DNA of 55,510 nucleotides from Lentibacillus kapialis (GTDB lineage: Bacteria > Bacillota > Bacilli > Bacillales > Amphibacillaceae): the NCBI RefSeq assembly GCF_014646635.1, contig NZ_BMNQ01000013.1, positions 1-55,510 on the forward strand. Reading direction: 5' to 3'. Shown here one piece after another: positions 9,112 through 17,663 of the stretch (position 1 is its first letter; each line of letters begins with the position of its first letter). Under the pieces are notes generated by a model. It did not search any database. It saw nothing but the letters and a program-made list of their open reading frames with translations, and was not told where the DNA came from. A program made the position numbers and the translations under genes.

Positions 9112-9774
9112 TCACTTTTTAACCTGCTCACGCCCGGAATTTTCTGTTATAACCGTCTTCCGATGCAGACGTCTTTCAATATATTTGCCAAACAGCCAAA
9201 ACAATACAATACATATTCCGACAACAATTGTTCTAACCGGATTCTTGGCAAATTCAAAGATACTTGAGCCGACAAAGGCTATAGAAAAAATCATGACTGA
9301 CTTCCCCATAAAAACTGCCAGAACAAATTGCTGTATACTTATTTTTGAAAGACCCGCCACCACATTGATGACCGATGAAGGAGAAAATGGAAAACACATC
9401 AACAGAAAGAGCGGGCCAAACCCATGCCGTTCCACCCAAGTGGTCACACGGATCACCTGTTTATTACGGCGCAACGCAATAAAAAGCCGTTTATCCCCCA
9501 GCTTGCGTATCAATACAAATACGAGCACCGATCCAACGCTGGCTCCAATCCATGAAAATATGAATCCCTTCCATAAACCATATGCTGCTGAATTAGCAAG
9601 TACAAAAACAACTAAAGGCAAAAATGGCAAGAAGGCTTCAACAAATGGTAAGAGGATTCCCGGCAAAGGCCCCAAGCTTTCATATTCATTTAACAGATGG
9701 ATTATAAGTTCATCGAGCTTGTCTTTTTCAAGCCAGATCTTCCAGTCCATAATGCTGACGTTTAACAAATACAT
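9112..9774 (-). CDS. TVP38/TMEM64 family membrane protein (YhjE-like)
   Basis: This is an integral membrane protein of the SNARE-associated/DedA-related (VTT domain) family, whose members are implicated in membrane lipid handling. No specific substrate can be named. The 220-residue protein has about five hydrophobic segments and the central family region (GLWKGFIFSWIGASVGS, then FGPLFLLMCFPFSPSSVIN). The ATG at 9774 follows AAGGGGAG at good spacing. It is 70 bases upstream of the signal peptidase on the same strand, probably co-transcribed, as yhjE and sipV are in B. subtilis. Confidence 0.9.
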   Translation of the reverse strand: MYLLNVSIMDWKIWLEKDKLDELIIHLLNEYESLGPLPGILLPFVEAFLPFLPLVVFVLANSAAYGLWKGFIFSWIGASVGSVLVFVLIRKLGDKRLFIALRRNKQVIRVTTWVERHGFGPLFLLMCFPFSPSSVINVVAGLSKISIQQFVLAVFMGKSVMIFSIAFVGSSIFEFAKNPVRTIVVGICIVLFWLFGKYIERRLHRKTVITENSGREQVKK

Positions 9775-10029
9775 GTGAGCTCCCCTTAATGTGAAACGGC
9801 TTCTTCGTCTATTTTCCAGTATAACTGATTTTGTTTAAATTTATCCGTCATCGTATAGTTCGTAACAGCCATTGTCGAAAAAGTTCCCTTTGACAGGGCC
9901 TTTGACCAGACTGCATTTACCTCTTTCTTTCCATTTTACCTTATATAAAATTTTATAGTATATTTTTTGTTCATTTTATCATATAATATAAATGAAATAG
10001 AACTAACGTTCGATGACGGAGGAGATAAC

Positions 10030-10419
10030 GTGCGCTATCTGAATGACGAAGAACTGCAGCTTGCTTCACGCTTCCTGTTCCTTTCAATGGCGATGGTGGT
10101 TATTCAACAGGATCTTCACAACATCCGGCACGGCACATTTAAAATAAAAGAGCCTTACACAGATCTTCTGGAAAAAATGAATACCGAAGCTGCAAATGAA
10201 CGAAGGGAACTCCAAAAGATGATGCAGGATAAAAAAATTCGAGTCGTTGCACTGAATAAAAATGACTCCTTTTCATCCTATTTATTTCTTTGCAGGGGAC
10301 GCGAAGAGAAGCGTAATTACTTTAACCCGGCAATTCGCAAAAAAGTGGAGACGATCATACAGGAGCTTATACAAAAGGCTCCGGCGCTTTATCAGCAGCA
10401 TGATTCTGCAGATATTTAA
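10030..10419 (+). CDS. yhjD: YhjD-like protein of unknown function
   Basis: A 129-residue soluble protein starting at GTG 10030 behind GGAGGAGATAAC; a longer in-frame start at 9967 lacks a ribosome site. It is recognised from position (next to yhjE, signal peptidase and comK) and from general resemblance to B. subtilis YhjD: RYLNDEELQLASRFLFL, then KEPYTDLLEKM, and a basic middle KKIRVVALNKND. It is rich in charged helices, with no signal peptide and no catalytic motif that I recognise. Its 3' end overlaps the 3' end of comK on the other strand by 53 bases. Confidence 0.75.
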   Translation: MRYLNDEELQLASRFLFLSMAMVVIQQDLHNIRHGTFKIKEPYTDLLEKMNTEAANERRELQKMMQDKKIRVVALNKNDSFSSYLFLCRGREEKRNYFNPAIRKKVETIIQELIQKAPALYQQHDSADI

Positions 10420-10888
10420 TACGATTGTCCAGCAAGTACCGGTATTGTGCCGTCCGCTGCACCTGATTGAGCATTGAACCGAATGAAATATCAAGAAGAA
10501 TGGATTTTTGATTCCTGAAAATCACCTCTGTCTGCTTTCCCGGGCCCTGATTTATCCGATCAATATGAGAATGGGCGATCCATGAACATTTTGGGCTGGT
10601 TGGCGATGCCGTAGGGAAAAAATACATGCCACTGGTCGGATCAATCGAGATGGGAGCTTTATGGGTAATACCACAGATCCCCCTCGTGCCGTCTTGTCTG
10701 CCACGCAGGCTCGATCCAAAAAACTTACATGCATGATTAATCATTTTACTTGGGGGATGGGGGACAGAATATTCTTCCTGCTCTTCCAAAACCAGTGTAC
10801 GGGTGCTCCCGTTTTCATCCTGCTGTGCAATAACCGCCATTGTGAGGGGAGTCATTTCATGTGGTGAAGAATAAAAATTATCAATCAT
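10367..10888 (-). CDS. comK: Competence transcription factor ComK
   Basis: ComK is the master activator of natural competence; it binds AT-rich boxes as a dimer of dimers and switches on DNA-uptake genes. The 173-residue product carries the family core: NHACKFFGSSLRGRQDGT, then THKAPISIDPTSGMYFFPT and SPKCSWIAHSHID, and NQVQRTAQYRYLL near the end. B. subtilis ComK is 192 residues, so this copy is slightly short at the C-terminus but shows no internal break. The ATG at 10888 follows GAAAGGATG. The leader holds an AAAA-N5-TTTT box and a perfect 17-bp palindrome next to the ribosome site, which suggests autoregulation. Confidence 0.92.
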   Translation of the reverse strand: MIDNFYSSPHEMTPLTMAVIAQQDENGSTRTLVLEEQEEYSVPHPPSKMINHACKFFGSSLRGRQDGTRGICGITHKAPISIDPTSGMYFFPTASPTSPKCSWIAHSHIDRINQGPGKQTEVIFRNQKSILLDISFGSMLNQVQRTAQYRYLLDNRIKYLQNHAADKAPEPFV

Positions 10889-10900
10889 TCTTTTTCATCC

Positions 10901-10917
10901 TTTCATGTAACATGAAA
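10901..10917. promoter_or_regulatory. Perfect palindrome in the comK leader
   Basis: TTTCATGT-A-ACATGAAA, 8-bp arms, ends 13 bases before the comK ATG and touches its ribosome site (AAAGG on the minus strand). It could be a repressor site or an RNA hairpin that limits ComK translation. Function is inferred from position only. Confidence 0.45.
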
Positions 10918-10968
10918 AGAAAGAGGTATATCTATAATTTACCAATTTGAACTAAAAAAGGCAATATA

Positions 10969-10981
10969 AAATTCATTTTTT
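10969..10981. promoter_or_regulatory. Candidate ComK AT-box
   Basis: AAAA-TTCAT-TTTT matches the ComK half-site AAAA-N5-TTTT. No second box at the usual 8, 18 or 31-base spacing was found, and the region is AT-rich, so a chance match is possible. The rest of 10889-11121 shows no other feature. Confidence 0.3.
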
Positions 10982-11121
10982 TCTTAAAATTAAAGCTAAA
11001 AGCAGAAAAAGTGTCACATATTCCATTCATCCTACCTAAACGGACTCCCACTTCATGATTTAAGCGAACCTGGTCAGATAGACAATGGGGTCACCATTCC
11101 GTATAATCTGATTTTGTTAAA

Positions 11122-11154
11122 CTAACATTCAGCAGGTGGCCTGCTGAATGTTAG
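11122..11154 (-). terminator. Terminator of lcfB
   Basis: Perfect 15-bp stem (CTAACATTCAGCAGG / CCTGCTGAATGTTAG) with a 3-base loop, directly after the lcfB stop. On the minus strand it is followed by TTTAACAAAAT, a weak T-run. Confidence 0.7.
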
Positions 11155-11161
11155 CTTCACT

Positions 11162-12700
11162 TTAGTGTGCTGTTCGTTCACGCAGGTTCTTCCGCAATAT
11201 TTTTCCTGTCGTGTTCTTCGGCAGTTCGTCCATAAATTCTATTTTCGACGGAACTTTATATTTTGCCAGATGTGCCCTGCAGAATTCCAATAACGTTGTT
11301 TTATCCAACGAAGAGTCGTTTGTTACAATAAAAGCAAGAACAGACTCACCTGATTCCGGATGCGGCGTTCCAATGACAGCTGCTTCGGCTACCCCGGGGT
11401 GATCATAAAGCACTTCCTCCACCTCGCGCGGATATACATTATAGCCGCCCACCAGAATCATATCTTTTTTGCGGTCGACAATATAAAAGTACCCTTCTTC
11501 ATCCATTCGTGCCATGTCACCGGTATAAAGCCAGCCATCCTTTAAAGCTGTTGCTGTTTCTTCCTCCAGTTTGTAGTAACCCTTCATAACATTCGGTCCA
11601 TGAACAATCAATTCCCCCACTTCACCGGTCGGCAATTCCTCACCAAATTCGTCAACAACTTTGTTTTTCACGTGAAGGATACTGGTTCCAATTGAACCCG
11701 GCTTACGCGGACGATCAAGCGGGTTAAAACATGTAACCGGTGAGGACTCCGACAGCCCGTATCCTTCAGAAACCTTGACATCAAAGGCCTCTTCAAAACC
11801 TTTCAGCAATGAAACCGGCATTGCCGATCCCCCTGAAATACACAAACGGATACCAGAAAAGTCGTCTTGACTGTTTTCGGCACTTTGCAGCAGATAATTG
11901 TACATAGTCGGGACACCTGCGAAAACAGTCGCTTCATGGACGCGCGCAACCCGAAATACTTCCTGCGGCGAGAATTTCGGCATAATTAAAACCGTTCCGC
12001 CGTTCATCAGCGGAGCATTAAGTGCAACCGTCAGACAGAAAACATGAAACATCGGCAATGCAGCGATCACCCGGTCTTCTCCGCCAATGGTTAAGTAATC
12101 CGCTACGTCTTTCGCATTCGAGTAAATATTCTTATGGGAAAGCATGGCGCCCTTTGGTTTACCTGTCGTTCCGGATGTATATAGAATAAGCGCCGTATCC
12201 TCATCAGTTGTTCCCGGGTCATCAAACCCCAGGCTGCCTTCCTCCACCATTTGCGTAAACGATTTCATTTTTGCTGCTAGCGGACTTTTGTCGTGTGCTG
12301 ACTCGGTACCGCTGTTACATAATATGTAGTGTTGGACATCCGGAAGCTGATCGGCAATCGGTTCAAACTTTTCCAATAACACATCCATTGTGATGATTGC
12401 TTTCACATCCCCATTCCGCAATATGTAAGACATTTCATGCGGTGTGTACAATGGATTGACCGGAATAACGACAGCCCCCATACGTAATGCACCGTATAAT
12501 CCAATGATATAATATGGGCTATTTCCGACGACAAGGGCTATATGGTCCCCTTTCTTATAGCCGAGCTGTTGCAGTCTGGAAGCAAACTTCGTCACAGCGC
12601 CTTCAAGCTCTAAATAGCTTATTTCCTGATCCTGAAATATATAGGCTGTTTTGCGACGATTCTTTCTTGCGGTCACGGTTAATTGTTCGGTTATGTTCAC
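11162..12700 (-). CDS. lcfB: Long-chain fatty-acid--CoA ligase
   Basis: This AMP-forming ligase activates fatty acids to acyl-CoA for beta-oxidation or lipid reuse. The 512-residue product has the adenylate motif LYTSGTTGKPKGA near residue 173, the GYGLSESSP motif, the YTGDMARMDEEGYFYIVDR hinge region, and the C-terminal catalytic lysine in PKNTTGKILRK. The start is GTG at 12700 behind a GGGGGAAGGA ribosome site. A FadR-type operator lies 20 bases upstream, as for lcfB of B. subtilis. The comK-lcfB-lplJ-yhfI order also matches B. subtilis. Confidence 0.93.
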   Translation of the reverse strand: MNITEQLTVTARKNRRKTAYIFQDQEISYLELEGAVTKFASRLQQLGYKKGDHIALVVGNSPYYIIGLYGALRMGAVVIPVNPLYTPHEMSYILRNGDVKAIITMDVLLEKFEPIADQLPDVQHYILCNSGTESAHDKSPLAAKMKSFTQMVEEGSLGFDDPGTTDEDTALILYTSGTTGKPKGAMLSHKNIYSNAKDVADYLTIGGEDRVIAALPMFHVFCLTVALNAPLMNGGTVLIMPKFSPQEVFRVARVHEATVFAGVPTMYNYLLQSAENSQDDFSGIRLCISGGSAMPVSLLKGFEEAFDVKVSEGYGLSESSPVTCFNPLDRPRKPGSIGTSILHVKNKVVDEFGEELPTGEVGELIVHGPNVMKGYYKLEEETATALKDGWLYTGDMARMDEEGYFYIVDRKKDMILVGGYNVYPREVEEVLYDHPGVAEAAVIGTPHPESGESVLAFIVTNDSSLDKTTLLEFCRAHLAKYKVPSKIEFMDELPKNTTGKILRKNLRERTAH

Positions 12701-12719
12701 AATTCCTTCCCCCTTTAAT

Positions 12720-12737
12720 TGAATGAATAATCATTCA
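12720..12737. promoter_or_regulatory. FadR-type operator upstream of lcfB
   Basis: TGAATGAATAATCATTCA matches the known Bacillus FadR operator (TGAATGAnTAnTCATTCA) essentially exactly. It lies 20 bases before the lcfB GTG, where a bound repressor would block transcription in the absence of long-chain acyl-CoA. FadR itself is not in the window. Confidence 0.85.
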
Positions 12738-12839
12738 TTTTATTGTAAAACAGGATTAACGGAATTTCAAATGAGAGCGATTTCCCATATAGGAATAGAA
12801 AAACCGGCCTATATATGATAGAACCGGCCTTACATTGTA

Positions 12840-13835
12840 TTAATACAGCAGTTTTATAAACTCATTTTTTGGAATTTTGCCAAGATAATGTGGAACATCG
12901 ACATCTGCCAAGGCCTCCTGAATCGCTTCTCGCTCATGGCGTATGCCTGTCAGTGCATCTTCCAGATCTTTGATTTCGCCCAATCCAAAGAAATCTCCGT
13001 AAATTTTGCAGTTATCAACCACACCGTTTTTAACATCAAGCCTAACGTCAACCAGACCCGCATCAAATTTATGCGATGACTGCACGTTGAATTTTGGAGA
13101 CCTGCCAAAATTCCACTCCCATTTTTGGTAACGATTTTCGGAAATCTTATGGATTTCTTCCCAATCGGCATCAGTCAATTTATATTGTGGCACATCTTTA
13201 ATATCTTCCACGTCAAAAACATATTTCAGAATCATATCTTTGAACTCATCCATCGAAATCGTTTCATCAAGATACTCAGAAATATTGGCAACACGGCTGC
13301 GAATTGATTTGATACCTTTTGACTCTATTTTTTCTTTATTAACATTCAATGCGGATACGACATTTTCAATTTCCGAGTCAAGCATCAATGTCCCATGGCT
13401 GAACATACGCCCTTTTGTTGAAAACATTGCATTCCCGGAAATTTTACGGCCTTCAACAGCCAAATCATTGCGCCCTTTCATTTCAGCGGGCACTCCCAGC
13501 TTATTCAGTGCATCAACAATAGGCTGAGTGAATTTCGCAAAGTCCTGGAAACTCTCCCCGTCATCTTTTGTGATAAAACTGAAATTCAGGTTCTGCTGAT
13601 CGTGGTAGACCGCCCCACCGCCGGACAGACGGCGGACAACTTTAATACCGTTATTGTCCACGTATTCGGTGTTGATTTCTTCAACTGAATTCTGATTCCG
13701 GCCGACTATGATCGAAGGATTATTAATATAGAATAATAAATATGTATCCTTTTCCCCGAATTTCTGCAATATATACTCTTCAATTGCCAGATTTATAGCC
13801 GGATCAGTAATACCCTGATTATCAATGAATTTCAT
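12840..13835 (-). CDS. lplJ: Lipoate--protein ligase
   Basis: The enzyme attaches scavenged lipoate to E2 subunits of 2-oxoacid dehydrogenases and to GcvH, using ATP. The 331-residue product has the lipoate-ligase signature GRNQNSVEEI, RRLSGGGAVYHD and NAMFSTKGRMFSHGTL, then a C-terminal accessory domain. Full length. ATG 13835 is preceded by GGGAGGAATGAG. It sits between the MBL hydrolase gene and lcfB, as yhfJ/lplJ does in B. subtilis. Confidence 0.95.
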   Translation of the reverse strand: MKFIDNQGITDPAINLAIEEYILQKFGEKDTYLLFYINNPSIIVGRNQNSVEEINTEYVDNNGIKVVRRLSGGGAVYHDQQNLNFSFITKDDGESFQDFAKFTQPIVDALNKLGVPAEMKGRNDLAVEGRKISGNAMFSTKGRMFSHGTLMLDSEIENVVSALNVNKEKIESKGIKSIRSRVANISEYLDETISMDEFKDMILKYVFDVEDIKDVPQYKLTDADWEEIHKISENRYQKWEWNFGRSPKFNVQSSHKFDAGLVDVRLDVKNGVVDNCKIYGDFFGLGEIKDLEDALTGIRHEREAIQEALADVDVPHYLGKIPKNEFIKLLY

Positions 13836-13906
13836 AACTCATTCCTCCCTTGTCATTCCAAAGTCCTGCTATTTAGTCTAATAAAAATATCGGTTTCAGG
13901 CAAAAG

Positions 13907-14641
13907 TTAAGACTTTTCCCACACCAGGCCTTCAGCTGCTATTTCAATACTTCCGTTAAAATATTGTTTTGCTTCTTTAACCAGATCATTGTTGTCACGG
14001 TATTGCGGCAGATGGCTGAGAATCAGCTTTCCCACATTAGCTTTTTGAGCGATCAAGGCCCCCTCTTTACTTGTCATATGTCCTGCAGATGCGCCATCCT
14101 GATCTTCATAAAAATTGCAGTCCGTGATCAGAAAATCGGCATCTTGGGCAAATTCATACCATTCTTCCTTAAAAGCGGTATCAGCGGTATAGACCAATGT
14201 CGTATCCCCATTGGTGATCCGCATGCCGAAACAAGCCACAGGGTGATCCGTTTTTAAAAATGTGATGGAAAACGGACCCACTTCCAATGTCTGGGACGGG
14301 TCATATGCAATGCCTTCTGTATTTTTATGTGTTAGTGACTTAAAACCTTCTTCATCTTCCGCATGCGCATATATCGGCAGAATTTCATTGCTCTGGTGAA
14401 TATAGGACTGGATAAGCCATGCATGTTGCAAAACACCGATATCACCAATATGATCATGATGATAATGGGACAGGATAACTGCATCCAAATCCATGACATG
14501 TTTTGTTTTTTGCAGTTTGGATAATGAACCGCTGCCGACATCAATTAATAACGTAAAATCATCCTGTTCAAGCATATATGCTGACGTTGCCCCATCCGGC
14601 GCAGGATACCCGCCCCAATAGCCTACAATTGTTAATTCCAT
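13907..14641 (-). CDS. MBL-fold metallohydrolase (YhfI-like)
   Basis: A 244-residue metallo-beta-lactamase-fold protein with the metal-binding motif SHYHHDHIGD (His59, His61, Asp63, His64), DTAF for the bridging aspartate, and a C-terminal LILSHLPQYRD histidine. The overall build resembles the RNase Z/phosphodiesterase branch, but the substrate is not known. Neighbour order matches B. subtilis yhfI. ATG at 14641 follows TTTGAGGTGATTT. Confidence 0.9.
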   Translation of the reverse strand: MELTIVGYWGGYPAPDGATSAYMLEQDDFTLLIDVGSGSLSKLQKTKHVMDLDAVILSHYHHDHIGDIGVLQHAWLIQSYIHQSNEILPIYAHAEDEEGFKSLTHKNTEGIAYDPSQTLEVGPFSITFLKTDHPVACFGMRITNGDTTLVYTADTAFKEEWYEFAQDADFLITDCNFYEDQDGASAGHMTSKEGALIAQKANVGKLILSHLPQYRDNNDLVKEAKQYFNGSIEIAAEGLVWEKS

Positions 14642-14743
14642 AAAAAAATCACCTCAAATTTAAAATTTGTTGTAACACAGCATTGACATAATGCATACTG
14701 TTATAATACAATAAGTTTACCAACTCAAAAGGGGATGTTTAAC

Positions 14744-14872
14744 ATGATGAACGTTATTGAGTTTTTCAGGAATCTGCCGCGTAAAAAGTGCCGCAACTGC
14801 GGTCATGAGATGTATGAAAAAGCCGACTGCTACGGCAATCTTTGCGACGAATGTGATCACCCTGCGAGATAG
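14744..14872 (+). CDS. yhfH: YhfH family small cysteine-rich protein
   Basis: A 42-residue protein, MMNVIEFFRNLPRKK followed by CRNC, then five cysteines in all (16, 19, 29, 34, 37), consistent with a small zinc ribbon. This is the YhfH family pattern (aromatic N-terminal helix, CxxCG, CYGN, CxEC). ATG 14744 follows AAAAGGGGATG. It is divergent from yhfI, as in B. subtilis. Function is unknown. A weak stem (ATCATTCAGTG...CACTGGATGAT, 14882-14912) follows without a T-run. Confidence 0.85.
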   Translation: MMNVIEFFRNLPRKKCRNCGHEMYEKADCYGNLCDECDHPAR

Positions 14873-14997
14873 AACGTCTAATATCATTCAGTGGAATGGT
14901 TTCACTGGATGATGCTGTACAATAACTCACTTTATTTTACCGTACCATACAGTGCCGCTCCATTGATACAGCTGTTTTAATACAGTTGTATTTTTTT

Positions 14998-15085
14998 GTA
15001 ACATCAGACAGTACGAATTATGGATGACCTTATAAGATAAGCTTCAGCACACGCTATAAGGTGAGGCGAATGCTGATTTTTTTAA
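14998..15085 (-). repeat. ~90-bp palindromic repeat, copy 4 (reverse)
   Basis: It runs from TAACATCAGACAGTA to GCTGATTTTTTTAAT. The stem reads CAGCA/TGCTG where other copies have CGGCA/TGCCG, so both sides changed together. The loop ACCTTATA and downstream TATAAGGT are fully complementary. It lies between yhfH and pepF. Confidence 0.8.
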
Positions 15086-15108
15086 TCTTAATTAAGTATT
15101 CACTATAA

Positions 15109-15135
15109 CATGGGAACTTATCCCGTGATTTTTTT
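15109..15135 (+). terminator. Terminator-like hairpin between yhfH and pepF
   Basis: CATGGGA actta TCCCGTG followed by A and seven T. The stem is 7 bp with one G-U pair. It may end the yhfH transcript or act as an attenuator in the pepF leader; it lies ~75 bases before the pepF ribosome site. Confidence 0.45.
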
Positions 15136-15223
15136 CATAGAAATGCCGAAAACGATGTTATTTCGCTGATTTTTAATTTATAATTTATTGGAGAATCGAA
15201 ATAACCTGGAAGGGAGTATTGTT

Positions 15224-17035
15224 ATGACCACCCAAACGAAACGCCTGACGCGATCTGAAGTACCTGAAGAACAGACATGGGACTTAACTGATCTATTTGC
15301 TTCCCATGAAGATTGGGAACATGAATTGAGGGCAGTTCAGGCAAACGTCAGTGATGTCACCCAATATAAAGGGAACTTGGCAACAAGCGCCAAAAATCTG
15401 CTTAATGGACTAAAAGCAAAGAGTCATTTTGAAAAACGCCTGATCCATATTGCAACATACGCCAATCTGAAATCGAGTGCCGATGGGACTGACCCGCAAA
15501 ACCAGGCAGATTCCGCCAAAGTATCATCTGTCCTGGCCGCAATCGGTGCGAAATTATCATTTGTCAAAAATGAACTGCTGCAATTAACGGATGATGTGAT
15601 TGAAGAATTCATAAATGAGGAACCAGAGCTTGAAACATACCGAAAAATGCTAGATGACGTCCTGGATGATAAACCGTTCACACTGGCACCTGAAATTGAA
15701 GAAACGCTTGCAGCACTTGATGACGTACATAGTGCACCATTCATGATCTATGAACGGAGCAAATCCTCTGATATGCAGTTTGATCCCATAAACGACAGTG
15801 ATGGCAATAAGCTGCCAATGTCAGCAGCTCTTTTTGAAGACAGCTATGAATTAGCCCCTGATACGGAGACACGCAGGAATGCGTATGATTCATTCATTAA
15901 AACACTTGATCAGTACAAGAATACGTATGCGGCGACATATGCTACCGAAGTGACAAAACAGGTTACCATGTCCCGCCTGCGCACCTATGATTCGGTGACC
16001 GATATGCTGCTCCACTCACAGCAAGTAACCAAAGAAATGTATCATAATCAACTCGGTGTCATCCAAGAGGAATTAGCACCGCATATGCGCCGGTATGCAA
16101 GGTTGAAAAAGGAAAAACTGGGGCTGGAGGAAATGCGCTATGCCGATTTAAAAGCACCGCTTGATCCGGAGTTTGATCCGGAAACAACGTACGAAAAAGC
16201 AGCAGATACGATCCGTGAAGCGCTTCAGATTATGGGACCGGAATACAGCGACATCATACAGGAAGCCATTCGCAATCGCTGGGTTGATCGTGCGGACAAT
16301 ATCGGTAAACAAAGCGGAGCATTTTGTGCATCGCCCTATGGGGTTCATCCGTACATTTTAATAACATGGACTAACACGATGCGGGGAGCCTTTATCCTGG
16401 CACATGAACTTGGCCATGCCGGGCATTTTTATCTTGCCGGAAAAAATCGGGCACTTGTAAACACCAGTCCGTCCACTTATTTCGTCGAGGCACCATCAAC
16501 TTTGAACGAATTGCTGCTTGCTGATCATATGATGGCCAATACCGACGACAAGCGAATGAAACGCTGGGTCATCAGTTCACTGCTTGAAACCTATTATCAT
16601 AATTTCGTGACCCATCTACTGGAAGGTGAATTCCAGCGCCGGGTTTACTCCCTGGCTGAAGAAGGAACACCGCTGACAGCAACCGTATTATCCGAACAGA
16701 AAAAGGAAGCCATTCAACACTTCTGGGGAGATGCTGTGGCAGTTGATGACGGCGCCGGTCTGATGTGGATGCGCCAGCCGCATTATTATATGGGCTTATA
16801 TCCATATACCTACTCAGCAGGGCTGACGATTTCAACTGCTGTAGCCGGAATGATCCGTAAAGAAGGACAGCCCGCTGTCGACCGCTGGCTATCTGTATTG
16901 AAGGCTGGTGGAACGATGAAACCCCTTGACCTGGCCAAAAAAGCGGGTATCGATATGTCACAGCCCGATGCTATCCAAGAAGCAGTTGCCTACGTTGGCG
17001 AACTCGTCGATGAATTGGAAAAAAGTTATGATTGA
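15224..17035 (+). CDS. pepF: M3-family oligoendopeptidase (PepF-type)
   Basis: This cytoplasmic zinc metallopeptidase cleaves short peptides. The 603-residue product has the thermolysin-type zinc motif HELGH at residues 394-398, preceded by GGAFCASPYGVHPYILITW-type sequence, and the downstream EAPSTLNE glutamate region typical of oligoendopeptidase F. The ATG at 15224 follows GGAAGGGA. An upstream in-frame TTG (15188) has no ribosome site. It is transcribed alone and ends in a strong terminator. Confidence 0.93.
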   Translation: MTTQTKRLTRSEVPEEQTWDLTDLFASHEDWEHELRAVQANVSDVTQYKGNLATSAKNLLNGLKAKSHFEKRLIHIATYANLKSSADGTDPQNQADSAKVSSVLAAIGAKLSFVKNELLQLTDDVIEEFINEEPELETYRKMLDDVLDDKPFTLAPEIEETLAALDDVHSAPFMIYERSKSSDMQFDPINDSDGNKLPMSAALFEDSYELAPDTETRRNAYDSFIKTLDQYKNTYAATYATEVTKQVTMSRLRTYDSVTDMLLHSQQVTKEMYHNQLGVIQEELAPHMRRYARLKKEKLGLEEMRYADLKAPLDPEFDPETTYEKAADTIREALQIMGPEYSDIIQEAIRNRWVDRADNIGKQSGAFCASPYGVHPYILITWTNTMRGAFILAHELGHAGHFYLAGKNRALVNTSPSTYFVEAPSTLNELLLADHMMANTDDKRMKRWVISSLLETYYHNFVTHLLEGEFQRRVYSLAEEGTPLTATVLSEQKKEAIQHFWGDAVAVDDGAGLMWMRQPHYYMGLYPYTYSAGLTISTAVAGMIRKEGQPAVDRWLSVLKAGGTMKPLDLAKKAGIDMSQPDAIQEAVAYVGELVDELEKSYD

Positions 17036-17047
17036 TATTTAAGTTCT

Positions 17048-17080
17048 GTGCTCCGATTTCGGGTCGGAGCACTTTTATTT
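17048..17080 (+). terminator. pepF terminator
   Basis: GTGCTCCGA tttcggg TCGGAGCAC followed by TTTTATTT, 12 bases after the pepF stop. Confidence 0.88.
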
Positions 17081-17095
17081 GCTGATAATCCAGAT

Positions 17096-17555
17096 CTTCT
17101 GCCGATGTTCGGGCGCTTCTGCTGATGTTCGTGTTCTTCTGCCGATGTTTCCGCGCTTCTGCTGATGTTTCCTGCTCTTCTGCTGATGTTCGGCGCTTCT
17201 GCCGATGTTCGTGTTCTTCTGCCGATGTTTCCGCGCTTCTGCTGATGTCCGGGCGCTTCCGCCGATGTTCGTGTTCTTCTGCCGATGTTTCCGCGCTTCT
17301 GCTGATGTCCGGGCGCTTCCGCCGATGTTCGTGTTCTTCTGCCGATGTCCGGGCGCTTCTGCCGATATTCGTGTTCTTCTGCCGATGTTCGTGTTCTTCT
17401 GCCGATGTTTCCGCTCTTCTGCTGATGTTCGGGCGCTTCTGCTGATGTTTCCCGCTCTTCTGCTGATGTCCGGGCGCTTCTGCCGATGTTCGGGCGCTTC
17501 TGCTGATGTTCCCCGCGTTTCTGCTGATGTTCCCCGCGCTTCTGCCGATGTTTTT
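17096..17555 (+). repeat. 20-bp tandem repeat array A (~23 units)
   Basis: Units follow CTTCTGCYGATGTYCGKGYK, almost all exactly 20 bases (a few 21), in three main variants ending GGGCG, GTGTT or TCCGCG. Lines 17221-17280 and 17281-17340 are identical, a 60-bp higher-order duplication. The period is not divisible by three and long frames open in several phases, so it is not protein coding. There are no unique spacers, so it is not CRISPR. It lies between pepF and the NERD gene; 17556-17645 is AT-rich and would hold that gene's promoter. Confidence 0.95.
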
Positions 17556-17663
17556 CCTAAATTATAAATCCTTCACGTTTAGCAAAAATTCCACTATCTT
17601 TTTGCAGGAAATGACAAACTTTTGTAGAATATATAGCTAATAACAAAAAGGAGTGATTCAAAT

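Noticed and set aside
9185-9778. 197-codon plus-strand frame
   Set aside because: Exact antisense of the TVP38-family gene; its composition is a shadow of the hydrophobic codons.
12801-12835. Terminator for lplJ
   Set aside because: The two ACCGGCC motifs are direct, not inverted, repeats; only four bases could pair.
16572-16961. 129-codon minus-strand frame in pepF
   Set aside because: Shadow of the pepF coding sequence; no start signal and no support from context.
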